The position numbers and the translations under genes are program-made. 64,000 nt of DNA. It comes from Phallusia mammillata (Eukaryota > Chordata > Ascidiacea > Phlebobranchia > Ascidiidae). Under the pieces are notes generated by a model, which saw only the letters and a program-made list of their open reading frames with translations, ran no database searches and was not told the origin of the DNA. The stretch covers positions 1 through 64,000 of the forward strand of contig QLIY01000285.1 in NCBI GenBank assembly GCA_003260075.1, read 5' to 3'. This document shows, piece by piece, positions 1 to 12,154 of the stretch (positions within the stretch are counted from its first letter, which is position 1; each line of letters starts with the position of its first letter).

Positions 1-438
1 TAGGAGTCAGCACAAAATAGTAACTAGTGCAGATATACTGTACGGGCTATAGAAAGCCACAATACACTTAAAAAGTTGCATAGAAAATGATTCTTGAACA
101 ACATGTGTAAATACACACAATGGGATGCACTTTATCACGGCTTCCCAATATGGGTCGCGACCCCAAGTGCATTATTCAGTACAAAGTCAATTGTATCGAT
201 AATAATTATAAATTCGAAATTTTGTTCTTGCAATAACGTTAATTCCAACTAAAATACTCAAAACCAGTTTCACTATACTGTACACATATAGATTGTTTTT
301 CAAACGTGGGTGTACCATAACAGGATAACTAGACGTGATACAGATAAACCGTTGGCATTTTTGAAATCAGGGCACTAGAATTAGTCAAAACCAGTTAAAA
401 CATTACAGACACCAGTAAAAAAATATTTTTTTGTTGCC

Positions 439-533
439 CAGTGTAATTANGTGTTCGGTTGCGTCTCCGCGACCCCCTCAAAAGTGCTTGGCGACCCCTT
501 GGGGGATCGCGACCCCCAGGTTGAGAAACACTG
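439..533. mobile_element. hAT-like MITE remnant
   Basis: The right end reads AGGTTGAGAAACACTG, the inverted form of the CAGTG(T/G)TTC-type terminus typical of hAT/Charlie-like non-autonomous elements, and the interior has the GC-rich gcgacccc runs common in them. The left end is degraded or affected by the ambiguous base at 450, and I could not find a matching 8-bp target-site duplication. A related segment (ttcccaatatgggtcgcgac) at about 141-160 may belong to the same insertion. Confidence 0.4.
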
Positions 534-910
534 CTCTACGACGTATCACACAAAACCGAGAAATTGGTTCGGAAGGGAAACTAAGTTTAACAAACTCAAC
601 TAGTGTGTTAATTACTTGTTTTAATAACTTGTTATTTTTGCAGACGTTGCGCCCACCAGAAAGGTAGGGCTTCTTCAGGACAATGAATGATATATACAAG
701 TGAAAACGCACAAGAGCATAGGGATACGATAAAAAATTATACAAGAACAAAGGCTTTATGTGAAAAGAACAGTTGTGTGCGCCACAGTACAACAGTGCAT
801 AGTTATAATGTCCGATAGTTGCTGGGAAGAAGGAAACGTAAATGTCAGTTTGGAAGTAAATTGTTGACATGAGGTTTTATATGCATATTTGTGACGCAAG
901 CGTTTTTTTC

Positions 911-980
911 ACGGGGTTCGAACCCAGGACACTCCCGGGGACGAATCCCAATTTTTTTTTGTATGGGTCAGGCGCGCCAG
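911..980 (-). repeat. tRNA-derived SINE-like fragment
   Basis: On the minus strand this reads GTCCTGGGTTCGAACCCCGT, a near-consensus RNA polymerase III B box with flanking T-stem complementarity. I could not recognise an intact A box or a foldable cloverleaf upstream, so this is a SINE head or tRNA relic, not a tRNA gene. Confidence 0.35.
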
Positions 981-1751
981 GCCTTTTGGCCAAGTTCCTG
1001 CCCATGCGTATGTCATTCGTATTACATTTGTCACCGTTTTCTCAACAGTGCCCCTTATGTCCTGTCACATTGCTAGCTCGGGAGAAAGTAATGTGATTTT
1101 AAGCGTGATGTGTGGCGCGGAGCAACAGTGTGCAGTCCATACAATATCAAGTTGCCCAATGCACCGTCCACCAAGTGCAAAGAGCGACCTGGGGGGCCTT
1201 AGATGACGAGACTGTCCGTTGCTGCTCGACCATTACCCGGACATTTGAACGGTGGCAACATTGTCCAGAAAAGCAGCAAGCTCGGGGTAAACTGCTGTTT
1301 TAGTTCACAGCATGATTTTCGACCTTTTTTCTTTCCCTCTTCGACGTGCTTGCGTGACAGGATTCAGTCGTGGGAAATGATCTTTAATTTTTCTTTGTGG
1401 GTTGAAGTTTCTTCTTCAGACCAGTGGTTCTTTTGTCGCAGGATCTAAACAAATAAAACATGGTAATAACGTACAGAATATTTGTACAAAAAAATCATTA
1501 AGTAATCAGTTTGCGACTAAATATTCAATGCAGTAAACGCAAAACTAAACACCCTGGAGCATTTTAAGGTGCACAGTACTAAATTACTGAAAATAAATTT
1601 GATATTTGAAGAACAATGTACACTATAAATTTAAGTATTGCTCAGCAACAGATATGACGAAGCTTATAATTATTACATAAAATGATAAAAATGCTATCTT
1701 TCTTAACTATAAATCTACAGTTAAAAGTTTGGAATAAATTGCACTGACATA

Positions 1752-1970
1752 AGGCCACAGTGTATTGCTTAGGAAAACGTACATCGAAATATGCCACGGA
1801 GACGAAAACTCAATACTAACTGGTTTGGTGCAAACCGACTCACCTTGTAACTGATACCCCCCCCCCGGCCACAGTGTATTGCTTAGGAAAACGTACATCG
1901 AAATATGCCACGGAAACGAAAACTCAATACTAACTGGTTTATTGCAAACCGACTCACCTTGTAACCGATG
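1752..1970. repeat. Allelic contig overlap around a poly-C join
   Basis: The segment 1752-1856 recurs at 1867-1970 with SNPs (for example gacgaaaact versus aacgaaaact), separated by exactly 10 C at 1857-1866. The pattern is read as two haplotype contig ends left unmerged across a filler gap, not as a biological tandem duplication. Confidence 0.8.
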
Positions 1971-2146
1971 TAAACGTGGCTGATCGATGTAGTTGGGGTG
2001 AATGGAGGCGACTTAGCAGCGTCTAAACAACAGGGAAATATATTAAACAAGCTAATACTTTGAAATAAGGCCAAACCACTATTATCAATACGATACAAAA
2101 GAGCAAAAAATAAATCCAACTATATATCATAAACGTATATAAACGG

Positions 2147-2270
2147 GTGTAACTGATGTGGCCTTCATATCACTGATGATGGCATGAGCATTTTCCGAAA
2201 CGTTTGAAATATAATGCTTGTCGCTTTTTACGTTCATTTGGGCCGTTATTTTTACCACTAAAACAAACTA
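2147..2270 (+). repeat. Interspersed repeat, copy 1 (retroelement-like tail)
   Basis: About 120 bp, containing aactgatgtggcc, CTGATGATGG, gcatgagcatt, CCGAAACgttt and atttgggccgttat in order. It recurs in diverged form at 38217-38340, 36 kb away and not next to a poly-C join, so it is a true dispersed repeat. The CTGATGAxGG...CGAAACG arrangement resembles 3' tails of several retroelement families. Family assignment is uncertain. Confidence 0.55.
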
Positions 2271-3272
2271 ACTATAGGTTAAACAGTAGTGGAAACATTC
2301 AAAGTTTTATGGAAACCACAATATAACGTCTGTAAAGGTGTAAGATGGAAAACACGATTACAATAAAGGGTAAAATGCATAAAATTTACTATACGTTACA
2401 AGGTAGTAAAACATTTTAAAGCTTAATGAAAACCTTAATATATCAATACCACACCAAGCCAACAAAACATAAATTTGTGTCACCTTGCAATGGTTGTTTC
2501 CAGCTCGACTGTTTACTTCACGTATCTGCTGCTTGGGAGGGAAGTTGATATGTTGCAACATCTGAAACAAAATATGGGACGTTATTCAATTACGTCATAA
2601 ACTATCAAAGCCCCAACCAGCAAGATGACTATGTTTGTATGATTACCTGCAGTATTATGTCACAGTGCGGGATGCGCTCCGTGGGTGTCGGCGTCCGAGT
2701 CTGAAGTGGCGATTATTGGTGATCTGCAAAATACAAAAAGATTAAAAGCAAGAACACAAACACTTAAATCTTTACACGAGTGGGTGGTTTAATGCTATAG
2801 AACTGTGTTTGTTAGTTTATTTCTTTTTATCCGAAATTGAAATTTATTTACCTGTTGCATCAAGTCGTGATGTCCAATATCACTGCATGAAAAGTGTCCA
2901 GTCTAAAGACGTGGCGATAAGTGGTGATCTGCAAATAAAGAACAGATTAGACAAAATCAAGCGTAATAGAGGTAATACACAAGTTTTACACATCACAACC
3001 GCACTAGATTAAAGTCTGCTAGAACTTTGCTTTTATGTGTGATGATTATTTGCTAGAATCGTGTGTATTGAACGCATGTATAAATTTCTACAAATGTTCT
3101 ACCTATTACGGCTTTATTACTGCTTTCGGTAATGGCGCTTTTCTGAGGGATTCTAAGGTCAATGACTAATGTACAGAAAAAACATAAATACCGAAAGTCA
3201 TTGAGGCGTATCATCCAATCTCGGTTGCCAGGGGTGATCGCTGATGACGTTTCAATGGCGGTAGAAAACATG

Positions 3273-3310
3273 TGACGTCATCGGTTTGGAAATCAAAACA
3301 TGTGACGTCA
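3273..3310. repeat. 30-bp tandem repeat with two CRE palindromes
   Basis: The phrase aaaacatgtgacgtcatcgg occurs twice at a 30-bp period, placing perfect CREB/ATF palindromes TGACGTCA at 3273-3280 and 3303-3310. It could be a short minisatellite or a composite regulatory site. Confidence 0.5.
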
Positions 3311-3539
3311 TCGGCTGTGGGGGGTCGGTTTTAGATTCTAAAAAACTAGAAAAAGGTTTGACGCAAAAAAACAAATGCAAAAATAACCCAACCATTGTAA
3401 ATCGCGTCTAGTTTGCCACTGGCTTTAATTGAAAAGTTTTTGCTATTGTTTCTTTTAGTTTGCATTAAAATAAATGTAAAAACATTGTCACTTTTCTACA
3501 GGGACAAATTGGTTTGAACAAGGGGTATACTTTACCTAT

Positions 3540-4010
3540 GCCTAAAATTTTACAGCAATTTGTCAAAACCTAAACCTGTGGAAAACGTGTTAAATCTGAA
3601 ACGGACATCCCAAATTTTTGTTTTTCCTATACCTGAAAGTCCTATACCTGTTAAAACACATTGATTATATTCCTATTTCCTGCAAAACAAGAACAAAATT
3701 AAAATAATTTAAAAAATAACTTTCAGTTTAGCCTGTAAAAAAGTTTTACCTAATTAAATATAGTTTTAGACACATTTTCCTAAAACCTGTGGAAACATAA
3801 AACAATGGTAAACCTGAAAAAAAGGATTAGTATTAAAACAATTAAAATAACCCCTAAACCTGCAACAAATAACAAATTATAAACTAGACAGTTCTGTAAA
3901 ACATAAAATGGGTTAAACCTGCAACAAACAATGATTTTAAAAAAGTAAAAAACATCTGTAAAAAGAGAAATGAGGTTAATATCTGCAAAAAACAGACTTG
4001 TAATTATGTA
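3540..4010. repeat. A+T-rich degenerate repeat tract
   Basis: The stretch is dominated by variants of aaacctg(t/c)(g/a)aaa, for example at 3571, 3786, 3855 and 3917. Period and copies are too degenerate to define a unit by eye. No coding potential was seen. Confidence 0.4.
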
Positions 4011-4564
4011 AAACATTCAAAATACCTCCAATGCAAGGTTTGGCTCCAACAAAATCAATGCGATTGCTTCCAAATGTAAAATACAAGATAAATATCAAAC
4101 ATTTTTTTGTAGAGGATTCTGAAATAGAAAACAAACATGATTAGTTTTATTACTAGGAAGCTGAATTACAAAAGAAAACTTACATGGGAATGTTTTGGAT
4201 CGACAGAAAAACATAAGAAAATCCAAACTTTAAACTGACTGATGTAAATTCATGTCACTCAAATCTAACGATGGCGGTTCGCATGGTTAGTGCGACGAGG
4301 AATAAACAAACATACAATACTAACGTAAAGAGCCTGTCGGCTGATGTAAAAAGGCACAACACCCCCCAAGAACTGGTCTAACTAATGGAAAATAAAAGGA
4401 TAGAAAAAGTGGACTCTGCACACAATTTTTGTTGATGAAAGAGAGAAAACGAAAGCAAAAACACAAATGCCCTTTAATATTTCCCATTAAGTGTTTTACT
4501 TTTTATTAAGTGCGCCATGTCTGTTAATAGATTCGTCCCAAATTTAATAAAGTTTATGTTGCTA

Positions 4565-6745
4565 TTACTTTGCGTTAATGTTGAATTTTAATGTGTATAT
4601 CGCCCACGAGAACAGGTTTTTCGTCTGCTTCGGAATTCTCGAGCAGTTTCTGAAAAAACGTTGGAACCGCCATCGTCCCTGCGCCGCCGACGTAAAAGTA
4701 CACAAGCTTGCCTCAGCTAACTGCCCTGCTGCATACAACCGTCGCAAATTAGCCTAGAAAAGTAGAAGGTGAGTCTGTCGTGTTTTACAACCATCCAAAT
4801 AGTCACTGCCCCATAATGACTGAATGGCCGGGTCAAGCAGGAAAACGAAACTGAAATTAATAGTAACTTAGCCTAAATCCACGAAAAAAATGGGCTTGAC
4901 CAGCAAACAGGGGAATTGGGGCGAAAATTAGCGCCATTTTATGTAATACTGAATTTTCCGCGAAAATCAAGGCCATTAACATCACATGCTTGATATCCAA
5001 TTCGCAGTCTCTTCTTAGTGAAGAAAACTTAGAAACGGATGCACAGGCATTGATCACACAAGCTGGTCAAAACCCGAAAAAAAATCCACAACGTCCCTAA
5101 TTTTACAGTTAGTACAGGCGCAGAGGTCTGGTTTAAAAAGGAACAGTGACATTTACAGCGTATAAATCAACAGTATCGCGTCACTGCCCTTGCCCTCAGA
5201 GTCCCCCCGCAAGGACCCATGTGTTTTACGCAACCGCTGGGCTGGAAAAAAATTAACAACAGTTTGCGCCCTACGGGGTGGCTCACGGGATTTTTCGGGC
5301 AAAATGCTATGCCGGCCCCCTCAGGTCCACGAGCCTGGACCTTCATTGGGAGTAGCTGTGTCCCTACTCTGACCCCGCCTACACCGCGGCCAGCGCGTGC
5401 GGTGGAGGCCATGCCAAGACCGTGTTTCTATACGCACCTTATTTTAGCTAAAGCCATTTAGCAACGCGCCACACCTATCTAGAAATCGTTCTAAGCTAAG
5501 TTTCTACGTGGCGCGCGAATCCCAAACGTACCCCACCTATGTTACCTAGCCTAACCTTAGTTAACGAGTGCCACTCGTAGTTCTAGCCCTAGCGCCAACT
5601 TGCTGACATAGTAGCACTCCTGTAGACTTGGGCCATTCTTTGACCACCGAGGAAGACTTCCTTTACGAGTCAACCTCGGCAAAGAATAGGTCACTCACCC
5701 TAGCGCCAGTTAACCTAAGTTAGGCCTAACAGTTTCGCAATCCCGGTTGACCCACGACAGACTCCTATGTTTACATACAAATAAATATATGAAGTTGAGG
5801 AATGTTGGATGATTGACGAAGAAAGATGTGACGAAGATCGTTGAGGTGAATAAGACGAAGTAAATCTGTAAACAAATATACATTATATTACTTTAAATAC
5901 CAATATATTTTGAGTTAAAAAAACAGAGTAACTGTTAATGCAAAAAGGCGTTGTTTAGTTGCAAACTAAGGCCTCGTTTCTGCAGGCAAGAATTGTGTGC
6001 GAGCAAGCTTTCTACAATCAGTGCTGATTGAAAAAAAACGCCGTTTGTTACGTCACAGTAAAGCACAAATCACACGTTCTTATATCTTGCCTGTGTATAA
6101 AACAGCAGCAGTATTTTAGGCGCAGTTAATTTAGTTTACCAATCTTAACTGGTTATAACTTACTACTTAAGATTACTACTTAGACTTACGCAATAAGTAA
6201 AACTTAATTTACCTGAACTTGGCGGCGAAGGAATGCTTGATAACTTCTGGCGGTTTCGTTTTGCATTTTGTGCAAACTGTAAAAAATACAAAACATTTAG
6301 ACAAAGTTCTTGGCTATATAGCTTTACTAGTTGTAGCTGGATTAAAACATAGTCATATCAAACATAAACATGGGTGCCAATACACTACACAAGTTGTATA
6401 ATATAATATTACTGGTTTCAATACTAACAATTACATATTGGTCAAGATTGCCATAGTAAGTTATCTATGATATCACACGAATACAGAATATAGTGTACAA
6501 CAATAAGATATTTATATTGTATGAATACAAGCGTAAAGAATCAATAAAATCAAATCAAAAATCTATGATACTACCATAATAAAGGAATAAAGTGGGCAGC
6601 CATAATTATGTTCTACAGATAAACGTGAAAAAAACAAATGTAATTTACCTTATAGCACCGCCAGCCTTCCACCTCCGCACGCCATCAACTCAACTAAGCA
6701 AATGATTTCGCAAGAGAAGGGTTGACTTTGGCGCGGGGAAAACTC
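4565..6745 (-). CDS. Hypothetical small membrane protein, spliced (low confidence)
   Basis: The proposed minus-strand transcript has a non-coding first exon ending at 6649 (AAG|GTAAAT), exon 6276-6213 with the start ATG (MQNETARSYQAFL...), exon 5865-5779 and terminal exon 4753-4565. All junctions have AG and GT boundaries and the frame is open throughout, giving about 109 residues. Residues 19-47 are very hydrophobic and aromatic (IYFVLFTSTIFVTSFF...), compatible with one membrane helix; the rest is basic. No family is recognised. A competing reading starts at ATG 4673-4671 (MAVPTFFQKLLENSEADEKP...) and runs 32 residues to a stop at 4575. The repetitive ttcgtc content of the middle exon argues for caution. 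Transcript evidence would decide between the two readings. Confidence 0.25.
5546..5730. repeat. Foldback / inverted-repeat element
   Basis: Outer arms cctaaccttagttaac (about 5551-5566) and gttaacctaagttagg (about 5709-5724) are near-perfect inverted copies. Inside lies a second inverted pair, attctttg..ccgagg (5635-5652) against cctcggcaaagaat (5674-5687). A nested foldback MITE is the simplest explanation. No target-site duplication was identified. Confidence 0.4.
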
Positions 6746-6790
6746 GAAAGCTGATTGGTCGTGATGTCACCAAACTAATCAAGCGTATCG
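6680..6790 (-). promoter_or_regulatory. Candidate minus-strand promoter
   Basis: Read on the minus strand, this has a CCAAT box (GACCAATCAG), a CRE-like GTGACATCAC and an E2F-like TTTCCCCGCGCCAAA in about 70 bp, just upstream of the putative non-coding first exon that ends at the donor at 6649. The motif content is clear; promoter function is inferred. Confidence 0.35.
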
Positions 6791-7770
6791 GAATGTAATG
6801 TAGCATTTGGAAACATTCGAAACCTTGTTGTTTTGGGGTAAAAAATTATGTGTCTTTTTATCAATTAGTATAAACTCGGGAAATAATTGAATGTGTTAAT
6901 GAATTTAAATGATTAATTTTAAAATATTGTAAACATGTTTTCAGTTCAGAGATTCGATTTTATAAACTAAATACATACACTTTTAAAAGTGCGTTTGTGC
7001 CTCGGGTTGTAATATGCTTCAATCAACGATGAAATATGGTTAGAAAGTAATGGTATTGGCTATTTATAGAATTAATGTGTTTTTATTTAGATATTTCAAT
7101 GATAAAAAAGGCATTTATGTTTTTACAATTAAGTTTACATGAATCCCCTATTAATTATGGAAATGTGTTAATCATGCAAATTATAAGTAGATCAGTGTCT
7201 AGTGTTGTTAAGTAGAACACACAAGCACATGCTTAAACCTAATACAATTAAGGAATGATAAACTATGATTTACAACTAAATATGCCGTGATCGCTGGTGC
7301 GCACGAAGGGTTGATTTTAATATAAATGCATGTTCATCGTAGCTAATATAATTATACACTTTCCTTTAAGCACGTGTACTTATGTGATGTTATCGCTTTT
7401 CCATCAACGTCTATGGAGTCTGTTATTTCTCGAAACAGCGACAAACAAACACGAGATGATGAAGCCAACATCAGGTGACGTTTACACCGCAGGGCCAAGC
7501 GGGAAATTCGTGCCAAACAATCAGACTCGTTTGTTAAACTTATACACAACTTAAGAACCACAGGCACATGATGCTTTACAAAGTTGTTTATCGTTTGCCG
7601 AGCCTCGGTTGGTTTGTGGGTAAAAATTTTACACACAGAGTAATTAGAATGCGCGTGTATGCTTGTAGTGTCAACATTTTGAAGATTTTTCTTCTCAATG
7701 CCTAGTTATAGACTGGTTTATAAACTGAGACTCAATGTATACGTATACATAATTTTTCAACCCCCCCCCC

Positions 7771-8005
7771 TGTGGTGTATACCAATAAAACCTACTTTAA
7801 ATCATAATTACAACCAAAAGCGTTCCAAAACTGATAGTTTGCAATTACCATTTGCAAATAGCTGAGTGCCTGATTTGAACAAAGTTACAACAACTTTTTC
7901 ACTAGGATTTGAACCCAGGAATCTCGAGCTTAAACATCGATCTGTTTTTGTTCTTTTGCGTTAAGTCAAGCGGATTAGACCATTCGGCAAAGTACTGCTG
8001 TTAAA
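7771..8005 (-). mobile_element. tRNA-Leu-like SINE
   Basis: On the minus strand the head has an A-box-like stretch (TTGCCGAATGGTCTAATCCG), an anticodon-loop-like ACTTAAC and a B box (CTGGGTTCAAATCCTAG), with spacing stretched as in a tRNA-Leu relic. The body continues to about 7771, ending ...gtaggttttattggtatac. The second allele lies at about 8522-8735. Confidence 0.45.
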
Positions 8006-9226
8006 TGCCTCAAGCATAATCGACTGTAACTTCAATAGAGTTATAGCGCACTCACCCGGAAGAATGTTTTGTTTGGAAAAGTTGCATAAACGCTGACAAG
8101 TGAATTTAATTGGATTGATTCCACGCTATTAAAGCTTTAAGTCCAGATCGTTTTGAAACTCTACACATACATATTTAGGTTTGTTTTAATTTATTTAAAT
8201 TGATTAGACGCACTATGCTTCAGTTAAATTCGAACACCAGACCTAATTGTTTGGCGTTCTAACATGACAGGCACATCGTTTGAATTTGTAAGGGTTAAAA
8301 TACGCAAAAGGGTTTCCCTAAGCTTGTAATAAGTTATGATACGTAAATGTCTATAAATGTTAATCTAAATATCTAGTTGAATACATTATAATAAAAGTGC
8401 CCTAAAAACCAATTGAAATGCTTTGTCTAAATTACGGGGTTAGCGGGTTAATTTGGTCATGATCGTTACACCGCATCAAAAACACAGCAATCTGAACCCG
8501 ACCATCATCATCCCCCCCCCCTGTATACCAATAAAACCTACTTTAAATCATAATTACAACCAAAGCGTTCCAAAACTAATAGTTTGCAATTACCATTTGG
8601 AAATAGCTGAGTACCGATTTTAACAAAGTTACCACAACATTTTTACTAGGATTTGAACCCAGGAATTTCGAGCTTAAACATCGATCTGTTTTTGTTCTTC
8701 TGCGTTCTCAGACCATTCGGCCAAGTACTGGTGTTAAATGCCTCAAGTATAATCGAGTGTAACTTCGGTAGAGTTATAGCGCACTCACCCGGAAGAATAT
8801 TTTGTTTGAAAAAGTCGCATAAACGCTGACAAGTGAATTTAATTGGATTGATTCCACGCTATTAAAGCCTTAAGTCCAGATCGTGTTGAAACTCTACACT
8901 TACATATTTAGGTTTGTTTTAATTTATTTAAATTTATTAGACGCACAAAAAGCTGATCAGTTAAATTCGAACAGCAGACTTTATTATTTGTGATTTGGCG
9001 TAATAACGTGACAGGCATACAAAAGGCTTTCCCTAAGCTTGTAATTAGTTATGATATGTAAATGTCTATAAATGTTAATCTAAATATCTAGTTGAAGACA
9101 TTTTAATAAAAGTGCCCTAAAAACCAATTGAAATGCTTTGTCTAAATTACGGGGTTAGCGGGTTAATTTGGTCATGATCGTTACACCGCATCAAAAACAC
9201 AGCAATCTGAACCCGACCATCATCAT
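7771..9226. repeat. Two allelic copies of a 720-bp segment across a poly-C join
   Basis: Copy 1 (7771-8511) and copy 2 (8522-9226) are near-identical, starting tataccaataaaacctac and ending gaacccgaccatcatcat, with SNPs and small indels, joined by 10 C at 8512-8521. Another 10-C run at 7761-7770 marks the left contig edge. Read as unmerged haplotypes. Confidence 0.75.
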
Positions 9227-10539
9227 TGTGTCAAATTCTTCTGCCTGTAATGATGGCGAAATTTGATAACCCCGAAACCGTCTGCTGTTTATTTTTACAT
9301 CTCGTCATATCGGCAACTATAGTTCCAACCCTTGCCTAAGCTGATGCAGCCGCAAGACCACAACGTACAGATGAGGGGCATTTAAGGTTTAGAAACAGCT
9401 GTTTCAGGTAAAACAGAAAGTAAAAACTTCATTTTAGAACGATGTGTTGGTAGAATCCCACCTAATTAAAAAAACAAACATATTTATTATTCTGATTGGA
9501 TGAAAGACAGTATAGACAAAAAAGTAGGGTATGTATTTTAAACTATTCGGCTATCCAAGGAAACTTTTAAACCACGTTTTGTTGATCTTGGTAATTCATA
9601 CTAAAGATGACTTACACCTACATCTTCAGTATGAATTGTTGACTGTGGTAACTTCACATACGTCTATTTATAATTTGTTTACTCTTTGACAAAGATTTGA
9701 AATTGTTTAGAGACAATTTATTGATATCTTGAGCCGTAATTACACGTGGAATTATTCCTAAGGGTATTGCAAGCGACTCACAAAACCCAAATTGCATGGT
9801 CTCTGGCGTGAAACTAGACAATCGTAAAATATATACTTCCACATAGTTGTCAGTGTAATGTTTATGACGATTAACTTGGGAACAACTTGAAACGTTTGCA
9901 GGATGTAACATCACCAAACTCTATATTCGGCTCGCAGAATCATTTTTGAATGTTCAGTATCAGTGTCGTGTGTTGCTGTAAGCGTATGATTAGAATACAG
10001 TTATCAGGTTAAAAAAGAGTTATAGGTTTTTGAATCAGGAGCTGCATTTGGGCCAACAAAGGGTACAATTTACCAACCATTAATCAGAAATTTGATCTGC
10101 TTTTATTCTTGAGTACATTGATTTTATAGTTTTTGAGTACTTTAATTGTACAGTTTTGAATGCTTTAATTTGGCAGTTTTAGAGTTCTTTTTAACAAATT
10201 TATCGAGCTCTTCTGGCAATTGTATTTTTATATCGAAGTGTTGACGTCCTACACAGGTCGCCATCATAAGAGTAAATAATACTAAATGCGCGTAGTACAA
10301 TAGAGTTCTTTAATTGTACAGATTTTGAGCTTTAATCTCAGTTACACGTTAAATTAAAAAGAAGTTCTAAGCTGGCTCGTGAATGAGCGTAGGAACATAT
10401 CACAACAGATCTATTAACCCTAAATGGTGAAATCACTATCAAATTACACAGCAGCATCAAAACCCTTCGGTTCTCGTGCGCCTTGGGCTGTGGCCGATTA
10501 CCAGCAGTTGCAGTGAGCAGGTCACGTGCTCAGGTTGCC

Positions 10540-12073
10540 ATGGCAGCGCGCCAGGCAGCGAGCAGTTGGTTGCGAAGTCTGAGATGTCGGCTGAAGCCTT
10601 ATCGATTTGCATTGCTGTTTGCAAATGCGCTCGTCCTGGCCGTTTGCCTACGAGGGTTGCTGCAGGCTTCGAGCGATTTCAGACAGAAACGCGCCGTCGA
10701 AGTGTCAACAGGAATCACAAGGAGAGCACGTTGTGAGAACTTGTTACATCCGCGCAATGGACAATTCTCTTTCTGCACTGATGGAAGAAACTACGGCTCG
10801 ATCTGTGTGTTCGAGTGCAATGAGGGATTTTCAATACGCGGCTCGTTTTGCAGGTTTGTTTCTCTTCTAAGTTAAAGTTATGCGTTTAATGTTCTTGAAT
10901 AAACCAAAAATCTTAAATAAAACCGTAACAAAGATAAAACTATGAAGCCTTGATTTTTGCCAAATTACATTACAAAATGCAGACTTTTACAAAGCAGCAA
11001 CATTCATACTTAATACAGCAGTTCCCAACCGTGGGTTGAATTGACATTAAATTTTGAATATGGTTTGTAAATAGACATTTAGCTCTGGGAATACAACCTG
11101 TAAAGTTGACAAAATAACCACTTTTCAAAGACTTTTGTGTGGTTTACCATCTACCAAGTATTCTATTCGGAGTAATGAGAATGTTTTGAAATGTTGAGGG
11201 GGGAATTTGTCGAAAAAGGTTGGGATCCACTGCCTTAATATGTTTTCAATTTTTGCAATTTGTGGTTTTTAGTAACACTTGACATTTTAAAGCAGTGTTG
11301 TTAAACAAAAAAAAAATGAAATTCATTTGTTGAACAGACGCTGTCAATCAACGGGGAAGTGGTCAGGTTACCCGACAGCTTGTGCAGCGAACGACGCCTG
11401 TCTGTTCAGATCAACAAAAAGACAAGTCAAAAAGATCGGAAGCAAACGTGAATCTGCGTTTAAACCAGCTTGTTGTCCAGCAGGTTACGACGGTGTAAGT
11501 AATCGAATATGTGAGAGTTTTAAATCTATTTTTAAGTCACGTCCCTTACGTGTTTCGGTTCCAGAAAACATTGCAGTTATTCCCCCCCCCCTATGTTTTC
11601 CATTTTATCAATTTGTAGTTTTTAGTAACACTTGACATTTTAAATCAGTGTTATTTAACAAAAAAACGAAATTCTTTGTTGAACAGACGCTGTCAATCAA
11701 CAGGGAAATGGTCAGGTTACCCAACAGCTTGTGCAGCGAACGACGCCTGTCTGTTCAGATCAACAAAGAGACAAGTCAAAAAGATCGGAACCAAACGTGA
11801 ATCTGCGTTTAAACCAGCTTGTTGTCCAGCAGGTTACGACGGTGTAAGTAATCGAATATTTCAAACCTACAAATATGTTTTAATGTCATATAGTTCACGT
11901 GTTTTGGTTCCAGAAAACGTTGCAGTTAATTTATAAACCTTCCTAAGTGTGACAAAACAATACTGAAAAAGATACTTTTTAAAGCATTAATTGCCGAAAA
12001 TTATTCAATAAGGCCAAGCAAAAACTTGCCACAAAATGGTTGTCGCTGCCATTTACTATTAGGTTTAACGAAA

Positions 12074-12154
<81 letters not shown>

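Larger units (their letters stand above)
1..1363. other. Non-coding stretch
   Basis: I see no convincing exon here. Short open frames overlap on both strands, lack matched splice sites and encode no recognisable domain. The stretch contains a hAT-like MITE remnant and a tRNA-like fragment, listed separately. Position 450 is the only ambiguous base (n) in the window. Confidence 0.6.
1364..4196 (-). other. Possible minus-strand spliced transcript
   Basis: Several short minus-strand segments have an AG acceptor with polypyrimidine tract on one side and a GT donor on the other: 4118-4026, 3165-3101, 2928-2852, 2723-2647, 2561-2484 and 2022-1958, with a possible terminal exon 1444-1364. Lengths cluster at 65, 77-78 and 93 bp. 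No single frame stays open across all of them, and the two 77-bp segments have stops in every frame. The best coding join I found is 2561-2484 (opens with ATG), 2022-1958 and 1444-1364, giving about 66 residues of no recognised family. This may be a lncRNA, a 5' UTR series or chance splice motifs. Confidence 0.2.
6791..10482. other. Intergenic region upstream of the protease
   Basis: No convincing exon on either strand. The region is dominated by a sequence of about 720 bp present twice (7771-8511 and 8522-9226) with a tRNA-derived SINE inside, separated by a 10-C join. The remainder is A+T-rich single-copy sequence. Confidence 0.6.

Noticed and set aside
478-870. 130-codon open frame on the minus strand
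   Set aside because: It overlaps a MITE remnant and has no recognisable protein features.
5167-5461. Small GC-rich open frames on both strands
   Set aside because: The local GC rise creates long frames on both strands; no domain or splice evidence.
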